A DNA stretch of 64,000 bases from NCBI GenBank assembly GCA_017501695.1, contig JAFVWL010000128.1, positions 62,001 to 126,000 on the forward strand, given 5' to 3'. The number at the start of each line of letters is the position of its first letter. Positions within the stretch are counted from its first letter, which is position 1. The stretch is from Oscillospiraceae bacterium (GTDB taxonomy: Bacteria; Bacillota; Clostridia; Oscillospirales; Oscillospiraceae). Below, piece by piece: positions 1 to 7,578 of this stretch. A program made the translations under genes and the position numbers. The notes under the pieces are model-generated. The model had not been told where the DNA came from. It did not search any database and worked only from the letters and a program-made list of their open reading frames with translations.

Positions 1-105
1 TTCCAGCTCCTGCTGGGTAGCCTTGGCGAGTCGCTCGACCAGACCATTGGTGAAATCGTATCGGAAGATATGACCTCTGAACTTGTAGATACCGGACTTC
101 TTCAT
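1..105 (-). CDS. Unknown small phage protein, C-terminus cut by window edge
   Basis: The frame starts MKKSGIYKFRGHIFRYDF and runs off the left edge after 35 codons. A GGAGGTAGTGAG ribosome site precedes the ATG. It is the first gene behind an operator-containing promoter at 146-173, so it opens a separate leftward transcription unit. I do not recognise the family. Confidence 0.7.
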   Translation of the reverse strand, partial: MKKSGIYKFRGHIFRYDFTNGLVERLAKATQQELE

Positions 106-122
106 CTCACTACCTCCGTCTT

Positions 123-173
123 GGTAAGTTATTTTTCACATCTTCATCATAACTTACCGGTCTGGTAAGTCAA
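123..173 (-). promoter_or_regulatory. Leftward sigma70 promoter overlapped by repressor-type operator
   Basis: On the minus strand the -35 is TTGACT (168-173) and the -10 is TATGAT (146-151), with a 16-bp spacer. The spacer is filled by the inverted repeat ACTTACC-n5-GGTAAGT (152-170). An extra half-site GGTAAGTT lies at 123-130. The same architecture recurs at 10,091, 43,184, 43,312 and 54,033, so this is read as a promoter controlled by the phage repressor or Cro. Confidence 0.75.
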
Positions 174-206
174 GCGAAAAAATTAAAAATACAGAAATTT
201 TTTACC

Positions 207-228
207 GGGTAAACAGAGGCTTTTACCC
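207..228 (-). terminator. Stem-loop at end of left accessory operon
   Basis: GGGTAAA and TTTACCC form a 7-bp stem with an 8-base loop, one base past the stop of the XRE gene. T-rich tracts follow further on in the minus direction, but there is no immediate U-run, so the terminator call is moderate. Confidence 0.4.
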
Positions 229-690
229 TCAAATCTTGAACTTTCTGTACTTTTTCATAAACATATTCGCCGCCCGGTTGCTTACGGGACCGAGGATGCT
301 TTTGCCACCCTCCCAAAGCTGATACTGAACCATGAAGTAGATCCCGGCAGGATCTCTGAACAGTTCCATATACCAGTCTTCGGAGAAGTCAGGCTTGCTG
401 GTACAAACCGACTCAGCCTTGCTGGTGTCATACACATGACCGTCACACATCTGCACGACTCTGGGGCTTTCGCTGTTGCCCAGGTTCGGAATGTCCTCAC
501 CATTTGCATCGACCATCACAACAGTGTACCCGCAGAACGCCAGAGCCTTTGCCAGCTCATCAAAGGTGAGGGAGTCATTCTTCAGGCGGCTGCTGAGATT
601 CTGCTTGCTCCAGCCCATGTGCTCAGCAAGCTCGGTCTGGGTTTTACCCTTGCTGGTCAGCGCCTGTCGCACCATTTCAGAAGCACTCAT
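229..690 (-). CDS. XRE-family helix-turn-helix protein with C-terminal extension
   Basis: A 153-aa protein. Residues 1-55 form an XRE-type HTH (MSASEMVRQALTSKGKTQTE, then GWSKQNLSSRL). The rest is an uncharacterised domain rich in aromatic residues. The start at 690 is set by GGAGGTG upstream and overlaps the stop of the MazF-like gene as ATGA. It is the last gene of the left operon and sits directly after a MazF-like gene. It could be that gene's antitoxin or an independent regulator; the sequence does not decide. Confidence 0.7.
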   Translation of the reverse strand: MSASEMVRQALTSKGKTQTELAEHMGWSKQNLSSRLKNDSLTFDELAKALAFCGYTVVMVDANGEDIPNLGNSESPRVVQMCDGHVYDTSKAESVCTSKPDFSEDWYMELFRDPAGIYFMVQYQLWEGGKSILGPVSNRAANMFMKKYRKFKI

Positions 691-1253
691 GCGAACACCT
701 CCATCACCGTGCGGAAGCCCCAAGGACTCTGCCCAGCAGATCGTTGTACATAGACTGAAGGATCTCGTACTTGGCGGTCATGGCGGCGAGAGCTTTTTCT
801 GCCTCCAACTGTCCCCCCCCCCGTGGACGATTCTACGGGAACCGGCACTTCCACACGGACTTCCTTGATGACTTCCTTGGGAACCTCGACGATCTTCTCA
901 ACCACCTTCTCGGTGGGCTTACCGGTGCTGAGGTCCAGAGAGATCAGCAGGGCAATATCAATATTGATCTGCTCTGCTTCGGTGATGCGTCCCTTGTAGG
1001 AACCGATACGATCGGTCGATACGGTATGCACCTGTTCGCACAGAGCGATGCTTTCCCTCGTGGAACTGCGGATCGTGACATGAGTCGGCAGATCGTTCTT
1101 GGGCTGAGTGGTCAGATATACGACCTCCACAGTGGCGCTGTGCTGATTGTTCTTGTCGTTGGAAACGATGATCGCCGGACGACCACCCCGCTGCTCACTG
1201 CCGGTCGAATAGATCGAATCGATGTAGTAAATATCTCCACGCTTGATTTCCAT
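687..1253 (-). CDS. MazF/PemK-like protein with poly-G frame break near the C-terminus
   Basis: The core from residue 1 (MEIKRGDIYYIDS, GGRPAIIVSNDKN) matches the MazF/PemK fold of mRNA endoribonucleases. It is followed by a KVVEKIVEVPKEVIKEV coiled-coil linker. At 813-822 a run of ten G residues (minus strand) shifts the frame, so the present product ends in an arginine-rich tail. In the other frame, reached with 9 or 12 Gs, the linker continues as a plausible helix (QLEAEKALAAMTAKYEILQS) and stops at 704. GGAG precedes the ATG at 1253, but the frame is open upstream to a GTG at 1343 with its own GGAGGTG, which would add about 30 residues starting ATKRNAEGYWDPTAY. Toxin activity is unproven. 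Confidence 0.65.
   Translation of the reverse strand: MEIKRGDIYYIDSIYSTGSEQRGGRPAIIVSNDKNNQHSATVEVVYLTTQPKNDLPTHVTIRSSTRESIALCEQVHTVSTDRIGSYKGRITEAEQINIDIALLISLDLSTGKPTEKVVEKIVEVPKEVIKEVRVEVPVPVESSTGGGTVGGRKSSRRHDRQVRDPSVYVQRSAGQSPWGFRTVMEVFA
813..822. repeat. Homopolymeric C10/G10 tract inside the MazF-like gene
   Basis: A run of ten C on the plus strand (G on the coding strand) lies in the linker region of the MazF-like gene. Its length decides which C-terminus is read. It could be a slippage-prone phase-variation site or an assembly length error. Confidence 0.7.
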
Positions 1254-1326
1254 TTTGCTTCTCCTTTCAGCTTCTTCAATATTCTTCAGAGCCTGATATG
1301 CTGTCGGGTCCCAGTAACCCTCAGCG

Positions 1327-1650
1327 TTACGCTTCGTTGCCACCGGCATCACCTCCACCGGCCTGACGCCGGAGTTCGCCGGCATCGATGACGATGCAGG
1401 AGGTGTGACCGATCAACTGGTTCATCACGCCAAGACCGCCTTCATTCAGCGATCCCTTCATGCTGTTCACAACGATCTGCATGGCGGCAAGCACCATCGG
1501 AAGATCGGTGAAGCTGTAACTCTCGACGAGCTTGCAGCAGGACTGAGCCATATCGCCCAGGGCTTCCTGGTAGGTCTTCTCGACTGTGGCGTAATCGCCA
1601 GCCATGATCGCCTTTGCGATCTTCACGGAATAGGGCATCTTATTTGCCAT
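1327..1650 (-). CDS. Small phage protein of unknown function
   Basis: A 107-aa protein starting MANKMPYSVKIAKAIMAGDY behind GAGGAGGAAATCAGA. It looks helical and ends in a glycine-rich tail (RRQAGGGDAGGNEA). The 3' end overlaps the upstream-start region of the MazF-like gene. I do not recognise a domain. Confidence 0.7.
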   Translation of the reverse strand: MANKMPYSVKIAKAIMAGDYATVEKTYQEALGDMAQSCCKLVESYSFTDLPMVLAAMQIVVNSMKGSLNEGGLGVMNQLIGHTSCIVIDAGELRRQAGGGDAGGNEA

Positions 1651-1765
1651 TCTGATTTCCTCCTCTGAGTGATTCTTCGTAATCCTTACGCTTCCCGTGC
1701 CGGGAGAACTTCCACTTGATGATGTACCAGATCTGCTCCAGAACACCGACTTTACGATAACCCAT
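1640..1765 (-). CDS. 41-aa basic/aromatic phage peptide
   Basis: MGYRKVGVLEQIWYIIKWKF followed by a basic tail; the start is preceded by GAGGAGGTGTAGCTC. The N-terminal half is an amphipathic, tryptophan-rich stretch that could contact membrane. The 3' end overlaps the next gene by 11 bases. Function unknown. Confidence 0.6.
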   Translation of the reverse strand: MGYRKVGVLEQIWYIIKWKFSRHGKRKDYEESLRGGNQNGK

Positions 1766-1768
1766 GAG

Positions 1769-2071
1769 CTACACCTCCTCAGACGGCTGTTGGAACCAAG
1801 CCAGGATCTTTTCCCGGCATACTTGAGCGGCTGACTTCTCAAGGGTAGGCACTGCGTCACAATGCCCTCTGCAAACCAGTTCGCACACGACATTCATGTG
1901 ATCCTTGATCAGAGCGTCAACCAACTGCTCCTCTGGCATTTTTGCCAGCGCCCGGAAAGCCTCAATGTTGGTCTTTACGAGCCGTCCACCGGTGTTGTTG
2001 TGGAAGCCGCACTCCTCGGTACATACCGGCTCATCGCAGTAGCCTTTCTTCCCATTGCAATAGGTCAACAT
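1769..2071 (-). CDS. Cysteine-rich small phage protein
   Basis: A 100-aa protein with an N-terminal cysteine cluster (YCNGKKGYCDEPVCTEECGF), suggesting a small metal-binding module, followed by a helical region. The start overlaps the end of the upstream gene, as is usual in this tightly packed operon. Not recognised. Confidence 0.65.
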   Translation of the reverse strand: MLTYCNGKKGYCDEPVCTEECGFHNNTGGRLVKTNIEAFRALAKMPEEQLVDALIKDHMNVVCELVCRGHCDAVPTLEKSAAQVCREKILAWFQQPSEEV

Positions 2072-2238
2072 TCAACTTCCTCCTTCGGGAGCTTCTTGGG
2101 TTTCTGGTTCGTCCAGAAATGGTAGTGACAGATCCGGCACGAGCAGTAATACTCTTGGTATTCCTCACTGTATGCGTAGCACCGGTTGAAGCGGTGCTTC
2201 GTGATGAGGCGACAGATCTTTTGCAGGATTCCTTCCAT
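2065..2238 (-). CDS. Small phage protein with paired cysteines
   Basis: 57 aa starting MEGILQKICRLITKHRFNRC. It contains YYCSCRICHYHFW, probably a metal-binding knuckle. The start is chosen because the 47-aa gene upstream ends just before it. Function unknown. Confidence 0.6.
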   Translation of the reverse strand: MEGILQKICRLITKHRFNRCYAYSEEYQEYYCSCRICHYHFWTNQKPKKLPKEEVEC

Positions 2239-2239
2239 A

Positions 2240-2383
2240 TCAGTTCCTCTGTATGATCTTTCCGCATTTCTTACACCGGAAATGCCAGGGCTTGACCAGC
2301 CAGCCATCTACAACGAGAAAGCCACCCTCGATGTACTCTTTCTCGTACTCATGCTTACAAAACAATCTTTTCAGGAATTTCAT
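2240..2383 (-). CDS. 47-aa zinc-knuckle-like phage protein
   Basis: The frame starts MKFLKRLFCKHEYEKEYI behind GGAGGGCTAAGC and ends in HFRCKKCGKIIQRN. The C-x2-C pair with an upstream Cys-x-His suggests zinc binding. It fits exactly between its neighbours (stop at 2240, next start at 2238). Confidence 0.6.
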   Translation of the reverse strand: MKFLKRLFCKHEYEKEYIEGGFLVVDGWLVKPWHFRCKKCGKIIQRN

Positions 2384-2385
2384 GC

Positions 2386-3144
2386 TTAGCCCTCCTTCAG
2401 AGCTTCGTTCTTACCGATCCGCTGGAACTCGATGACCCACACCCATGGGTTTGCGTCCCAGCCATAGGTTGTCTTATCCTCTGGCTTAATAGTCTTGTTC
2501 CAGATATTCTTAAATGCATCCAGAAGCCGCCTGGACAGTTCGCACTGGGCAATGTAGGTAGCTGTTGCCGTTCCCCTGTACCAGTCCTCCTTCTTGTTTG
2601 CAGAGAACTTTTCAAAATCTTTCGGGAAGATGCTCTTATCTCCGCTCTCAAGAGCCTCTAAGATCGGCGGGACCTCAGCCCTGGCTCCCTCCATGTATGC
2701 CTGCTCTCCATCTATATCCTGCAACCTTTCCAGCCGCACATCTGTCACTCTGAGAAATATCCGTGCAGCCTTTTTAGGCATGTGAATAGATGGCTTCCAT
2801 TCGCCTTTCGATGTCGGGAGAGCCAGAATCTCATCGAACTTCTCTGTTCCTCCTGCTTTGTAATCAATTTCACAATGCCGAGGAGGATAGCTGGCAGACT
2901 TAACCTTCCATGTTTCCCTGACATACAGGACATCGCCGGTCTGATACGGGGGCTTCAGCTCGAAGTCGTACACCTCATGGTACTGGTCGATCTTGAAACA
3001 CCAGCTTCCGTCATCACACCGCACGGGGGTTCCGGTTTCGTCCTCCCGGAATACCGGCTGGGGCTTGACCAAGCGCCGGGTGGCTGTCTTCCGGTTATCC
3101 ATGACGGCTACCGTCATCTCAGTGTTAAACAGTATTGGTTTCAT
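2386..3144 (-). CDS. ASCH-like phage protein
   Basis: A 252-aa protein beginning MKPILFNTEMTVAVMDNRKT with ATRRLVKPQ, then GDVLYVRETWK and a C-terminal PWVWVIEFQRI. This layout resembles phage proteins with an ASCH (PUA-like) fold, which may bind RNA or modified nucleotides. The function in phages is unknown. The neighbours are small zinc-ribbon proteins. Confidence 0.6.
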   Translation of the reverse strand: MKPILFNTEMTVAVMDNRKTATRRLVKPQPVFREDETGTPVRCDDGSWCFKIDQYHEVYDFELKPPYQTGDVLYVRETWKVKSASYPPRHCEIDYKAGGTEKFDEILALPTSKGEWKPSIHMPKKAARIFLRVTDVRLERLQDIDGEQAYMEGARAEVPPILEALESGDKSIFPKDFEKFSANKKEDWYRGTATATYIAQCELSRRLLDAFKNIWNKTIKPEDKTTYGWDANPWVWVIEFQRIGKNEALKEG

Positions 3145-3328
3145 TGTTCTTCCTCAATCTTTCCAGTGTTGTCTTATAGCCGCATTTCAGGCAGCGAACT
3201 GTCTTCGTTTCACGAGCGCCGAGATGATACCCATCAGGTTCCCCGTCGGCTTTGTAATACTGTGTTCCGGTGAACTTCGAGTAGAATGTTGCGCATCCAC
3301 ACTTCGGACAGCCTTTCTCCTCATTCAT
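3125..3328 (-). CDS. Zinc-ribbon small protein
   Basis: 67 aa with CPKCGC near the N-terminus and CLKCGY near the C-terminus, a classic pair of zinc knuckles. GGAGG precedes the ATG. It overlaps both neighbours by a few bases. Probably a nucleic-acid-binding or adaptor protein. Confidence 0.65.
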   Translation of the reverse strand: MNEEKGCPKCGCATFYSKFTGTQYYKADGEPDGYHLGARETKTVRCLKCGYKTTLERLRKNNETNTV

Positions 3329-3732
3329 CTTTCAGCCTCCAGTAATTCCGGGTTGTCGTGAATGTTGCCAATCACGGTGAAATAGTCCATCCAGTCGTAA
3401 TCGGGTACAGTCTGTTCTCCGCTGGTGTATTCGATATAGAAACCGATCGAGTCGATCCATGTCTCTGCGTGGTCATCGATCTCACAATCGCCGAGATCAA
3501 GCTCCACCCTGTATTTGCCGAAACGAATGACGCCGATACCGAACGCAGACTTAACGATGTCGCCTTGAAATGCCTTCACTCCATTGAACACCCAGCCTGT
3601 AAACTGTCCTACGGTTTCTGGATCTACCGGATGAGCTGTCACCCAATCTCCGATATGCTTAGGCGATACCAGGAATCCGGTAATCCACCTACCGTCCACC
3701 TTATCCTTGCCCTTAAACAAAATCTCTTGCAT
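3325..3732 (-). CDS. YopX-family phage protein
   Basis: A 135-aa protein with the YopX hallmarks: ILFKGKDKVDGRWITGFLV at the start, VDPETVGQFTG in the middle, and GDIVK plus a final FTVIGNIHDNPELL. YopX proteins are widespread in Gram-positive phages and have no defined biochemical role. Full length for the family. Confidence 0.85.
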   Translation of the reverse strand: MQEILFKGKDKVDGRWITGFLVSPKHIGDWVTAHPVDPETVGQFTGWVFNGVKAFQGDIVKSAFGIGVIRFGKYRVELDLGDCEIDDHAETWIDSIGFYIEYTSGEQTVPDYDWMDYFTVIGNIHDNPELLEAER

Positions 3733-4114
3733 CGCTTTTCTCCTTTCTCATGTACTCCTCAGTAGCTTCCCTCGTGGGAAACACCGTCTTGCCCCACTCA
3801 CCTCTCGCCACATACTTGACGATGATGTGGAGCTTCATGTCCTTGGTGAAGAACATCTCGCTGACTATGCCGTCCTGCGGATGCTTGACGCCCTTAAAGC
3901 ATCTGATCGCCCACACCCTATCACCTATCTTGCAAGGCAAGTGTGCTGCCGGCTCTTCCGGGAACGCCTGGACCAGATCGAGGATGTCTGCGTAAATATC
4001 CTCAATGGGGAACCGACTTCCGCTGGAAGTAATGAGCTTTAGCGGAGTTTCCTTTTCCAGACGGATCTTCTGCTGGAGGTAAAGCTCCAACGCATCGGAG
4101 CGAATCAGCTTCAT
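3713..4114 (-). CDS. Phage protein of unknown function
   Basis: 133 aa starting MKLIRSDALELYLQQKIRLE; the start follows GGGGGATGAGCGT. The middle, CKIGDRVWAIRCFKGVKHPQ, followed by strands, suggests a small beta-barrel or SH3-like fold. Overlaps both neighbours slightly. Confidence 0.6.
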   Translation of the reverse strand: MKLIRSDALELYLQQKIRLEKETPLKLITSSGSRFPIEDIYADILDLVQAFPEEPAAHLPCKIGDRVWAIRCFKGVKHPQDGIVSEMFFTKDMKLHIIVKYVARGEWGKTVFPTREATEEYMRKEKSDARDFV

Positions 4115-4566
4115 ACGCTCATCCCCCATCCCAGAGAAGCAATGCGTCTGATCGCTTCGTCTGCGGTATGTCCGTCCCACTTCGGCGCCCGGTCCAGTTC
4201 CTTGACCCGGAACATATCCCAGTAGGGATCAACATCGTAATGGTAGGTAGCCTGACCCTCCGGGGTGTCGATACCGACGATGAACATCCCATCATACATG
4301 GGTTCGTTGGGATCATCGTGCTGGAGAGACTTCCATGCCAGCTCAGGAAACTGGTGGCAGATAACGCTGAAAAGTACCGCCCGATGGTGGTACAGCTCAT
4401 CGAATGTGTGGTAGCCGTCGGACACCTGACCGGGATTGTCCATCGCCGCCTTCTTTTCCTTCAGTGCTTCCATACCCATCCGGCAAGCCTCGTTCACCGG
4501 ATCGATACTCTCGTAATGCTCACGGTGGGTGGGGTCGAGGATCTGGATTGCTCTTTCAATCTTCAT
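4111..4566 (-). CDS. Conserved-looking phage protein (WDGHT motif)
   Basis: A 151-aa protein with a helical N-terminal half and a C-terminal beta region (YDGMFIVGIDTPEGQATYHY, then DRAPKWDGHTADEAI). I believe similar proteins occur in Clostridia phages, without known function. Confidence 0.6.
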   Translation of the reverse strand: MKIERAIQILDPTHREHYESIDPVNEACRMGMEALKEKKAAMDNPGQVSDGYHTFDELYHHRAVLFSVICHQFPELAWKSLQHDDPNEPMYDGMFIVGIDTPEGQATYHYDVDPYWDMFRVKELDRAPKWDGHTADEAIRRIASLGWGMSV

Positions 4567-5255
4567 GCTTTCTCCATCTCCTTTCGCAGACTATCCTTGA
4601 TGTAATAGTCCAAGCCCATCTTCTTGCAGAGATCTTCTGCTTTTCTCCCGAACTCAGCCCACTTAATATCGGAGTGGTGATAGTTCAGCTTACCGATCTT
4701 CACCTTGTCTACAATCGGCGCAACCAAGTGAAGATTGACGAAAAACTCCCGTTCGTCCGTTACCGGCTCGAAGGACACCCAGGTCTTTATGCCGAGGCTG
4801 TGCGCCTCAGCAAGAGCGTCAACCCTTGCTTTCCACAACGGGTTTCTTCCGTTTCCAATACCGTCGAGCGTGATACCATACCAGTCATCGGAGGTCAGCA
4901 GATCAAGGTCCCGACTACCATCACCCTTCGTAAGAATCTGTACATTGTTTCCACTATCCTTGATGGCTTTGATTACCTCTCTCGTCACCGAGCTATCGTG
5001 TCCGGCAGGGTACGGATCACAGGTAAAGCACAAATGGATCGTTTTACCGGCGATCTCCTCCCTCTTGATCTGAGCCTTCAGTGCTTCCACAATTCCTTCA
5101 CGGGGGGCAACGCAAGAATGGAACTGCTCTCTGTCACGATGCAGAACCGACGGTGCGAAACAGTAGAAACAGCGATGAGGACAGCCTGTGTAGATGTTCA
5201 CGGCGTAATCGCCATACTCTTTCGCCTTACCTTTTGGTACATATATGGGTTTCAT
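4563..5255 (-). CDS. Radical SAM protein
   Basis: A 230-aa protein with a C-x3-C-x2-C cluster-binding motif (C25, C29, C32 in TGCPHRCFYCFAP), a glycine-containing strand (ILTKGDGSRD) and SFEPVT near the C-terminus. It resembles short radical SAM proteins of the spore-photoproduct-lyase-like type. It would bind a 4Fe-4S cluster and cleave S-adenosylmethionine; the substrate is unknown. It overlaps both neighbours, so it is co-translated. The phage also encodes S-adenosylmethionine synthetase at 43,972. Confidence 0.8.
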   Translation of the reverse strand: MKPIYVPKGKAKEYGDYAVNIYTGCPHRCFYCFAPSVLHRDREQFHSCVAPREGIVEALKAQIKREEIAGKTIHLCFTCDPYPAGHDSSVTREVIKAIKDSGNNVQILTKGDGSRDLDLLTSDDWYGITLDGIGNGRNPLWKARVDALAEAHSLGIKTWVSFEPVTDEREFFVNLHLVAPIVDKVKIGKLNYHHSDIKWAEFGRKAEDLCKKMGLDYYIKDSLRKEMEKA

Positions 5256-5472
5256 TGAATACTCCCTTCAAAATATCCAGCTCCATCTGAAGCTGTCTGA
5301 TCTTGGCTACCAGCGGGTTCCAGCCGCAGCGATCGCACCGGCGATCCTTGCAACTGACGCCTTCGTTATACCGGCAGACCCACTTGCCAAGTCCATCTTT
5401 TGTCCATTCATGCTCCGGTTCCGGTGCCGGAGGCAGTGCCCGGAAGAAGCCAAATCCTTTAGGCTTTTCCAA
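5227..5472 (-). CDS. Small cysteine-rich phage protein
   Basis: 81 aa from a TTG start behind AGGCTGGCAGTC. YNEGVSCKDRRCDRCGWNP contains a likely metal site, followed by a helix (LVAKIRQLQMELDILKGVF). It overlaps the radical SAM start by 29 bases. Confidence 0.55.
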   Translation of the reverse strand: MEKPKGFGFFRALPPAPEPEHEWTKDGLGKWVCRYNEGVSCKDRRCDRCGWNPLVAKIRQLQMELDILKGVFNETHICTKR

Positions 5473-5872
5473 GACTGCCAGCCTCCTTTTCCCTCAATGC
5501 GATCTGCTTCAGCCTCGTGTGTTCGCAGTCAGGGTACTGACCGATCTCACACTTCAGGCAGTTCGTTTCGGTGCAGTATTCCATCTGGCACTTAGCGCAC
5601 ACATCAGAGCCGATGTAATCGACATCTGCAACCGGGTATCCCAGAACTGTGGAGATCAGCGTCTTGCCACAGATCGCACAGTCGGTGGGCTTCCACTGCA
5701 CCGGGATCACCAGCTCCCATTCGATCCGTTCGCCGCAGATCGGGCAAAACTTCCACTGCTCCAGCTTGCTGTCGCCAACGGTAAAACCACCCTTCTGCAA
5801 GCTGGCGCCGCAGTTCGTACAGTGGTATCTGGGTATGACATTGGGTCTGCTCTGGGTTTCTTTAGGAATCAT
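5459..5872 (-). CDS. Multi-zinc-ribbon phage protein
   Basis: 137 aa with at least three cysteine pairs (CTNCGA, CPICGE, CAICGK) and a further CAKC...CLKC set. The start at 5872 is set by GAGGAGG six bases upstream. Probably a structural zinc protein; function unknown. Confidence 0.65.
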   Translation of the reverse strand: MIPKETQSRPNVIPRYHCTNCGASLQKGGFTVGDSKLEQWKFCPICGERIEWELVIPVQWKPTDCAICGKTLISTVLGYPVADVDYIGSDVCAKCQMEYCTETNCLKCEIGQYPDCEHTRLKQIALREKEAGSLGKA

Positions 5873-6005
5873 CTTCATCCTCCTCGTCTTCTTTCGGGTG
5901 CCAGTGATAGTGGCAATCCGGGTTCTCGCATCTGCCGTTCCAGAGGGTCCGACCGCAGAGCGGACAGGGTTCTGCATGGTACATCCCGCCTCCGATGTAA
6001 CTCAT
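5862..6005 (-). CDS. 47-aa zinc-knuckle protein
   Basis: MSYIGGGMYHAEPCPLCGRT, then CENPDCHYHWHPK and an acidic tail (EDEEDEDDS). The ATG at 6005 follows a GGGGAGG site. The acidic tail overlaps the next start. Confidence 0.55.
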   Translation of the reverse strand: MSYIGGGMYHAEPCPLCGRTLWNGRCENPDCHYHWHPKEDEEDEDDS

Positions 6006-6406
6006 CCGTAAATGACCTCCCCGAACAGCGCCAACTGGACAATGGCGTCTGCGACCTCTGCATCCACCTGACAGCAGTCCAGAGTCTGACCGTCGCACCA
6101 GTCATAGTCGGTGTAGTAGCTGCCCTCGTAGGCTTTCTTGATGCCATCGAGCAGCTTCTCTCTGGTCAGCTCGTACCATTCGGTGTCGTCCTTATCCCAA
6201 GGTTCCGTGGTGTGAATCCGCAGGACACCGCCTCTGGCGATCTGCTCATGTCCCCAGTCAGCCACCCGGCGATCTTCGGGAACCACCGCTGCGTCTGCCC
6301 AGTAAGTGATGCCACCCTCCAGGGCAGCCACCATGATGTCATCGATGTCCTGCTGTGTGACCTGAATGCTGGTCACGACCTCAATGTTGAACACTTCCTT
6401 TTTCAT
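6002..6406 (-). CDS. Phage protein of unknown function
   Basis: 134 aa starting MKKEVFNIEVVTSIQVTQQD and continuing with IDDIMVAALEGGITYWADAA, a pattern I associate with a family of unknown function in Clostridia phages. The ATG follows GGAGGCAAGGCA. Confidence 0.65.
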   Translation of the reverse strand: MKKEVFNIEVVTSIQVTQQDIDDIMVAALEGGITYWADAAVVPEDRRVADWGHEQIARGGVLRIHTTEPWDKDDTEWYELTREKLLDGIKKAYEGSYYTDYDWCDGQTLDCCQVDAEVADAIVQLALFGEVIYG

Positions 6407-6705
6407 TGCCTTGCCTCCTCTGCAACAGCTTCAAAGCTGTAAAAGTCTTCGTTACATTCGTAACACTGGTAAACATATCCGGGGACTGCGCTCTTGTAGA
6501 GCCGTCCACCGCACCGGGGGCACCTCACGCCATCCACGGGGTATTCCTCCGGCTGGGGATCGAGATCCAGAAGCTCGTCCTCGTACCAATCGATCCGCCG
6601 CTTGTCGTACAGATCTCTGGCTTTCTGCTTCGCCTCCTCCGGGGATTCCGCTTCCACATAAGCGTTGCCGTACTGGGCATTGGTAAGGGCTACGCAGTAT
6701 CTCAT
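6403..6705 (-). CDS. Small phage protein with C-terminal zinc ribbon
   Basis: 100 aa; the start at 6705 (MRYCVALTNAQYGNAYVEAE) follows GGAGGTGACAGC. C-terminal CPRCGG and CYECNE form a zinc ribbon. The N-terminal part looks like a small alpha/beta domain. Confidence 0.6.
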   Translation of the reverse strand: MRYCVALTNAQYGNAYVEAESPEEAKQKARDLYDKRRIDWYEDELLDLDPQPEEYPVDGVRCPRCGGRLYKSAVPGYVYQCYECNEDFYSFEAVAEEARQ

Positions 6706-7061
6706 GCTGTCACCTCCATCGAGTGAGTGATCTTCCACCCGTTCCGAGTGCAGAGCCGGTCAGGATACTTCCCTCCCGGCACCATGTAATTGTCAGGCAC
6801 TTTCGGGGGAACCGGTCGTTCTCCGCTTAGATCCATGCCGGTATCAAACAGGGAAAGCTGTACCGGCTGTTCGATCTTCTCCCTGAGCAACTGGTAGTGG
6901 TAGATGATGTGGTTCCTGACGAGGTTCATGTTCACTCCGTCAGGCCAGAACGGGTCGGAACACCCCTCCTTGCTGAGATGATCCCACCGAGCAAAATCTT
7001 CAGCAAGGTCGGCTCGGATCTGAGCCTCCGTCCGCTCTTCAGGCGGTATGTACTTTCCCAT
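6702..7061 (-). CDS. Phage protein of unknown function
   Basis: 119 aa starting MGKYIPPEERTEAQIRADLA; the start follows AAAGGAGATCCTCT. A helical N-terminal region is followed by a proline-rich C-terminus. Not recognised. Confidence 0.6.
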   Translation of the reverse strand: MGKYIPPEERTEAQIRADLAEDFARWDHLSKEGCSDPFWPDGVNMNLVRNHIIYHYQLLREKIEQPVQLSLFDTGMDLSGERPVPPKVPDNYMVPGGKYPDRLCTRNGWKITHSMEVTA

Positions 7062-7578
7062 AGAGGATCTCCTTTCTGCTGATCCTGCCGGATGTCCATG
7101 CACCACCGTAGGTGCCGAGCGTTTCAAACTGCTCAAAGAGGGCATCACGGATACCGTCCAGATACCTCTGGTAGTGCTGTTTCTGAAGACCGGCATAGTC
7201 GTAGCACCAATGCTCTTTCTGGAGGAGCTTCACCGCCGTACTCCACTGGTTATCCTCAAAGGTGACAGCGAACAGGCTGTTCTCCACGATGACCAAGCCA
7301 TCGTTGATCCACTCCTGTTTTCTGGGGGTCTGGAAGCTGGGGAACCGGATCTTCATGGACGCCGCAAACGCCGACTTCACTTCTTCCATCAGCCAGTAGG
7401 AATCGCCCTCGCTGTATTCCCAGTCCTGAAGCTCATCTACATCCAGCTCACCAAGAAGCAGTCGCTGATCAGCATCGAGTCCAGAGCTTTCCAGTGGACG
7501 ATAGACCAGCAGATCATCGTTGTCGATGTAGAACAGCCCCTCATAGGGACCGGTCACACAAACATTGCCTCTACCCAT
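7039..7578 (-). CDS. Phage protein of unknown function
   Basis: 179 aa starting MGRGNVCVTGPYEGLFYIDN. Mixed alpha/beta with an acidic central section and a helical C-terminus. No motif that I recognise. It overlaps the genes on both sides. Confidence 0.55.
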   Translation of the reverse strand: MGRGNVCVTGPYEGLFYIDNDDLLVYRPLESSGLDADQRLLLGELDVDELQDWEYSEGDSYWLMEEVKSAFAASMKIRFPSFQTPRKQEWINDGLVIVENSLFAVTFEDNQWSTAVKLLQKEHWCYDYAGLQKQHYQRYLDGIRDALFEQFETLGTYGGAWTSGRISRKEILYGKVHTA

